DNA from: CAWHHZ01 sp963829355
GTDB lineage: Bacteria; Acidobacteriota; Thermoanaerobaculia; Gp7-AA8; JAHWKK01
Assembly: GCA_963829355.1 (NCBI GenBank)
Contig: CAWHHZ010000013.1
Coordinates: 186,001 to 250,000 of the forward strand
Direction of reading: 5' to 3'
DNA length: 64,000 bases
Position 1 is the stretch's first letter; each line of letters starts with the position of its first letter. Made by a program: the position numbers and the translations under genes. Shown one piece after another: positions 61,538-64,000 of this stretch. The notes below the pieces were generated by a model. It did not search any database, had not been told where the DNA came from, and worked only from the letters and a program-made list of their open reading frames with translations.

Positions 61538-62707
61538 ATGAATGGAATCTTCTTCGACGGCACTCGCTGTCGATTCTCGTGTCTGATTCTCACATCGATT
61601 CTCTTCGCAGCGCTTCCGGCAATGGGCGAGGAACCGCCCGGATATTATGCGGGCGCAGAAGGTTTGACGGGAGCGCGGCTCGCCCGGGTTCTCCATCAGA
61701 TCATCGATGACCACCAGCGTTATCCGTATACGAGCAGCGAGATCGATACGTGGGACATCATTCATGAGGCCGACGGAGGGGATGTGGAGGGACGGATCCG
61801 TGATCTCTATCGCAACCGTCTATTCGAAACGGATGATCACTGGAGCGACTCGAACCGGGACGGCTGGAACCGTGAGCATTCGTGGCCGAAGTCCTACGGA
61901 TTTGCGGAGCTCGACGACTGCAACTCCGCGTACACCGACGTCCATGCCCTCTTCGCTTCCGACGCCGATTACAACGAGGCGCGTGGAAATGTACCGTTCG
62001 ACTGGGTCGAGGGAGGGACGGCGCTGCCGGTAGACGATTTCGGTTTCGCGAACTTCGTCGATGGACGGTACGAGAGCGGCTCGTTCGAGGTGTGGCCATT
62101 CCGGCGCGGCGACGTGGCGCGGGCTATGTTCTATATGGCGACGCGTTACGACGGCGGTATCAACGAACGCAACGGCTGCGCCGAGCCGGACCTGCGGCTG
62201 ACGGGTGAGCGAGCGGAGTTCGTCTGGAGCAGCTCGAATCTCGATGTCGCCTACATGGGTATCCTGTCGACCCTGATCGAGTGGCATCTGAACGATCCAG
62301 TCGACGACCACGAGCGGAGACGGCACGAGATCGTCTTCAGTTACCAGGGGAATCGGAATCCATTCATCGATCGTCCGGAGTGGGTGTGCGAGTTGTGGAG
62401 TTGTGGCACGGATGCCCTCCTCGTGGCGTCGGTCATGGACCCGGTCGCACGCGATGAGATTCTTCTGGAGTGGAGCGGTCTCTCGGGAGAGATCATCACG
62501 GTCATCAGAGACGGGGAGATCATCGAGGAGACCGCCAACGACGGATCATTCGTGGACAGAGTCACGCCGAGCGGGAGCTATCGTTATCGTGTTTGCCAGA
62601 CCGGAACCTACGTGTGCGGTGAGGCGTCGGTCTCGGTGCACCGGAGAAGGCGTTCGGCTCACTCGTTGAGGTGTGACGAATTCGTTTGCCCGGCGCGGTC
62701 CGTTTGA
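61538..62707 (+). CDS. Secreted endonuclease I family nuclease
   Basis: This 389-residue protein has a signal peptide (CRFSCLILTSILFAALPAMG), then LHQIIDDHQRYPYTSSEIDT, the catalytic WNREHSWPKSYGFAELDDC (His-Me finger), AYTDVHALFASDADYNEARG, VARAMFYMATRY and LIEWHLNDPVDDHERRRHEI, the EndA/EndoI set. A fibronectin-like tail follows (ILLEWSGLSGEIITVIRDGE). It cuts DNA or RNA outside the cell for nutrition or competition. ATG 61538 is chosen. Confidence 0.9.
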   Translation: MNGIFFDGTRCRFSCLILTSILFAALPAMGEEPPGYYAGAEGLTGARLARVLHQIIDDHQRYPYTSSEIDTWDIIHEADGGDVEGRIRDLYRNRLFETDDHWSDSNRDGWNREHSWPKSYGFAELDDCNSAYTDVHALFASDADYNEARGNVPFDWVEGGTALPVDDFGFANFVDGRYESGSFEVWPFRRGDVARAMFYMATRYDGGINERNGCAEPDLRLTGERAEFVWSSSNLDVAYMGILSTLIEWHLNDPVDDHERRRHEIVFSYQGNRNPFIDRPEWVCELWSCGTDALLVASVMDPVARDEILLEWSGLSGEIITVIRDGEIIEETANDGSFVDRVTPSGSYRYRVCQTGTYVCGEASVSVHRRRRSAHSLRCDEFVCPARSV

Positions 62708-62872
62708 TTAGACTAATCCTCGCCTGCGCCCTCGCGGCGCCTGCAGGTCGAATCGCGACCCGCCCGCGCACCACCTGGCTCTCTCTAAAAGTCATCCGCA
62801 GTCGGAGGAGCTCCCGCGGGAGCAGTTGCACGACCCACCGCCAGACCATCCGTAGTTCAAAGGAGCAAGCCG

Positions 62873-63958
62873 ATGGAAGTGTTCGAACAACTCGAGACGA
62901 TGGGACACGAGCGTGTTCTCATCTGTTCCAATCCAGACGTTGGTCTCAAAGCAATCATTGCCGTTCATTCGACGACCCTGGGTCCGGGGCTCGGCGGCTG
63001 CCGGATGTGGCGATACGACAGCGATGAGGACGCGATCACCGATGCTCTCCGCCTGTCGCGCGGAATGACCTACAAGGCCGCTGCCGCCGGTCTGAATCTC
63101 GGTGGCGGAAAGGCCGTGATCATCGGCGACTCGAAGACCGACAAGAGTGAGGCGCTCTTCCGGGCGTTCGGACGTTACGTCGACTCGCTCGGTGGGCTCT
63201 ACATCACGGCCGAAGACGTCGGCACCGACATGGAGGACATGGAGCTCATCCTGTCCGAAACCCGCTGGGTGACCGGCGTTTCGCCCTCCCATGGCGGAAG
63301 CGGCGATCCCTCCCCGGTCACGGCGTACGGAACTCTTCAGGGCATCAAGTCCGCCGTCAACTGGAAGTTCGGTGACGCTTCCCTCAAGGGGCGCAGCGTG
63401 GCGATCCAGGGCCTCGGAAGCGTGGGTCTCTACCTCGCTGAATATCTTCGCGAGGAGGGAGCCAAGGTCTTCGGAACCGACATCGACGAAGAGGCGATCG
63501 AGGCGGCGCGCGAGAAGGGCGTGGAGATCGTCGGCAAAGACGAGATCTTCGATGTCGACTGCGACATCTTCGCCCCGTGCGCTCTCGGCGCAATCCTCAA
63601 TGACGAATCGATTCCGCGGCTGCGATGCAGCATTGTCGCCGGCGCGTCGAATAACCAGCTCGCCGAGGAGAAGAAGCACGCCGAGATGCTGACGGACCGT
63701 GAAATCCTCTACGCGCCGGACTTCGTGATCAATGCGGGCGGCCTGATCAACGTCTACAACGAGCTCATGGGTGGCTACAGCCAGGAGCGCGCCCTGAGGA
63801 TGACGCGGTCGATCTACCTCAACCTCTCTCGCGTCTTCGAGATCGCGAAGCACGACGGCATCACCACCGCCATCGCCGCCGACCGCCTCGCGGAAGAGCG
63901 GATCGAAACGATCAAGAAGCTCGGCACGAGAAACTGGGGAAGGATGCTCTCCGAGTAG
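62873..63958 (+). CDS. Leucine/Glu/Phe/Val-type amino acid dehydrogenase
   Basis: This 361-residue enzyme has the substrate domain (HSTTLGPGLGGCRMWRYDSD; SRGMTYKAAAAGLNLGGGKA with the two lysines) and a Rossmann domain (VAIQGLGSVGLYLAEYLREE; VFGTDIDEEAIEAA), then FAPCALGAILND, VAGASNNQLAEE and APDFVINAGGLINVYNEL. These fit leucine dehydrogenase best, which oxidatively deaminates branched-chain amino acids with NAD. Preceded by AAAGGAG. It may feed branched-chain acyl-CoA for iso-fatty acids. Confidence 0.93.
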   Translation: MEVFEQLETMGHERVLICSNPDVGLKAIIAVHSTTLGPGLGGCRMWRYDSDEDAITDALRLSRGMTYKAAAAGLNLGGGKAVIIGDSKTDKSEALFRAFGRYVDSLGGLYITAEDVGTDMEDMELILSETRWVTGVSPSHGGSGDPSPVTAYGTLQGIKSAVNWKFGDASLKGRSVAIQGLGSVGLYLAEYLREEGAKVFGTDIDEEAIEAAREKGVEIVGKDEIFDVDCDIFAPCALGAILNDESIPRLRCSIVAGASNNQLAEEKKHAEMLTDREILYAPDFVINAGGLINVYNELMGGYSQERALRMTRSIYLNLSRVFEIAKHDGITTAIAADRLAEERIETIKKLGTRNWGRMLSE

Positions 63959-64000
63959 TCCTCCCATACTCCGGTTCCACACCGCCCCCTCCCTCTCCCT

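Overview
The window is GC-rich bacterial chromosome. Gene content (two-subunit glycyl-tRNA synthetase, PlsY/GpsA lipid pair, PPDK, many lipoproteins, GGDEF/EAL and SpoIIE-type signalling, a protein with an exosortase-like sorting segment in mid-chain) and many dispersed palindromes fit a free-living Gram-negative, most likely an Acidobacteriota-type soil or sediment lineage. That placement is inference: there is no rRNA gene and I found no tRNA gene.

Positions 1-11,100 are accessory DNA: two BrnT-type toxin-antitoxin pairs behind a shared palindrome, an exosortase-type surface protein ending in a DUF1566 domain, small enzymes, a RelE/XRE toxin-antitoxin pair, a transposase remnant, REP hairpins and a 596-bp duplication. 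Positions 11,389-20,291 form a defence island. On the minus strand lie a giant SF1 helicase with a DUF559-type nuclease and DUF3320 domain, then a TIR protein, then a caspase-family protease. A divergent DUF2075 NTPase lies beyond. The TIR-caspase pair matches the recently described type IV Thoeris architecture; its linkage to the helicase-nuclease is the most interesting feature here. The island carries a striking excess of one-base frameshifts.

Positions 20,300-31,700 hold repeat clusters, an alpha/beta hydrolase bracketed by 124-bp direct repeats, a PDZ-membrane-GAF-PP2C phosphatase, and a receiver-GGDEF-degenerate EAL protein. Positions 31,800-36,200 are a glycan cluster (GT4, STELLO/DUF288, sulfotransferase, GT2). 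Then come two small regulator-membrane protein operons around a MITE with a perfect 10-bp target duplication.

From 38,400 on the content is mostly core: uppS with an FAD reductase, a Ser/Thr kinase, DUF72, a transsulfuration-plsY-gpsA operon, rarD, two polysaccharide glycosyltransferases, a 44-aa small protein with a terminator, an MshEN protein, ppdK, glyQS, an aspartyl-protease lipoprotein, endonuclease I and a leucine-type dehydrogenase. At least four families of short palindromic repeats fill the intergenic gaps, and in several places supply the stop codon of the adjacent gene. Single-base frameshifts also occur in essential genes (uppS, glyS), so some must be assembly errors; reading frames should be checked against raw reads.
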